Source: Saprospiraceae bacterium
GTDB lineage: Bacteria; Bacteroidota; Bacteroidia; Chitinophagales; Saprospiraceae
NCBI GenBank assembly: GCA_007128085.1
Contig: SKYC01000195.1
Coordinates: 1-5,369 of the forward strand
Direction of reading: 5' to 3'
Length of the DNA: 5,369 bases
Shown here piece after piece: positions 5,278-5,369 of this stretch. The notes beneath the pieces are model-generated. The model was not told the origin of the DNA. It searched no databases and saw nothing but the letters and a program-made list of their open reading frames with translations. Each line of letters opens with the position of its first letter. Within the stretch, counting starts at the first letter, position 1. Position numbers and translations under genes: made by a program.

Positions 5278-5354
5278 CGGGATGTAGCTCAGTCCGGTAG
5301 AGTACTCGTCTGGGGGGCGAGTGGTCGCAGGTTCAAATCCTGTCATCCCGACCA
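5278..5354 (+). tRNA. tRNA-Pro (anticodon GGG), CCA encoded
   Basis: The cloverleaf is complete. The acceptor CGGGATG (5278-5284) pairs with CATCCCG (5344-5350); the C1:G72 pair is typical of bacterial tRNA-Pro. The D stem is GCTC/GAGT, and the anticodon stem CTCGT/GCGAG has a U:G pair at its base. The loop CTGGGGG carries anticodon GGG (5312-5314), inside a run of six G. The T stem GCAGG/CCTGT encloses TTCAAAT. Discriminator A5351 is followed by CCA (5352-5354), unlike the neighbouring tRNA-Val. It reads CCC and CCU proline codons. Confidence 0.95.
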
Positions 5355-5369
5355 GGGTCAGGCAATTGC

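Overview
The window looks like a chromosomal segment of a Bacteroidota bacterium, possibly Saprospiria/Lewinella-like (the class is a guess). The evidence is a type IX secretion (T9SS) C-terminal sorting tail at the left edge, a lipoprotein whose Cys is followed by a run of Asp, AT-rich spacers with Bacteroidota-type promoter boxes (TTTG/TTG about 20 nt before TAnnTTTG), and no clear Shine-Dalgarno sequence before most starts. No transposase, integrase, phage gene or CRISPR array is visible.

Layout. Positions 2-100 are the last 32 codons of a T9SS-secreted protein, followed by a strong intrinsic terminator (149-185). A good promoter (287-319) precedes a vanadium-haloperoxidase/PAP2-type lipoprotein (342-1736). 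It faces a small minus-strand gene (1883-2287) whose product may have an eRF1-domain-3/host-attachment-like fold; this call is tentative. Diverging from that gene is a tandem universal stress protein (2414-3289), followed by a two-CBS-domain protein (3363-3833). A second two-CBS-domain protein lies on the minus strand (3834-4286), with its stop codon directly abutting that of the first. A spacer of about 450 bp then leads to tRNA-Val(GAC) (4733-4807), a 124-aa four-helix-bundle (23S rRNA intervening-sequence-type) protein (4885-5259) and tRNA-Pro(GGG) (5278-5354).

How it may work together. Positions 1883-4286 look like a small stress/energy-sensing module. It has one USP with an ATP-loop motif in its second half, two stand-alone CBS pairs (a fold that commonly binds adenylates) and a small protein possibly related to ribosome-acting eRF1-like families. 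No catalytic effector is fused to any of them, so a regulatory role is inference. The tRNA-protein-tRNA arrangement at the right end has one clear promoter upstream of tRNA-Val and no visible terminator before tRNA-Pro, so it may be one mixed transcript. The haloperoxidase-like lipoprotein is separately promoted and appears unrelated to the stress module.

The most unusual things here are the tRNA/four-helix-bundle sandwich, the zero-gap convergent CBS pair, and the small eRF1-like gene divergent from the USP. None of them proves a new system.
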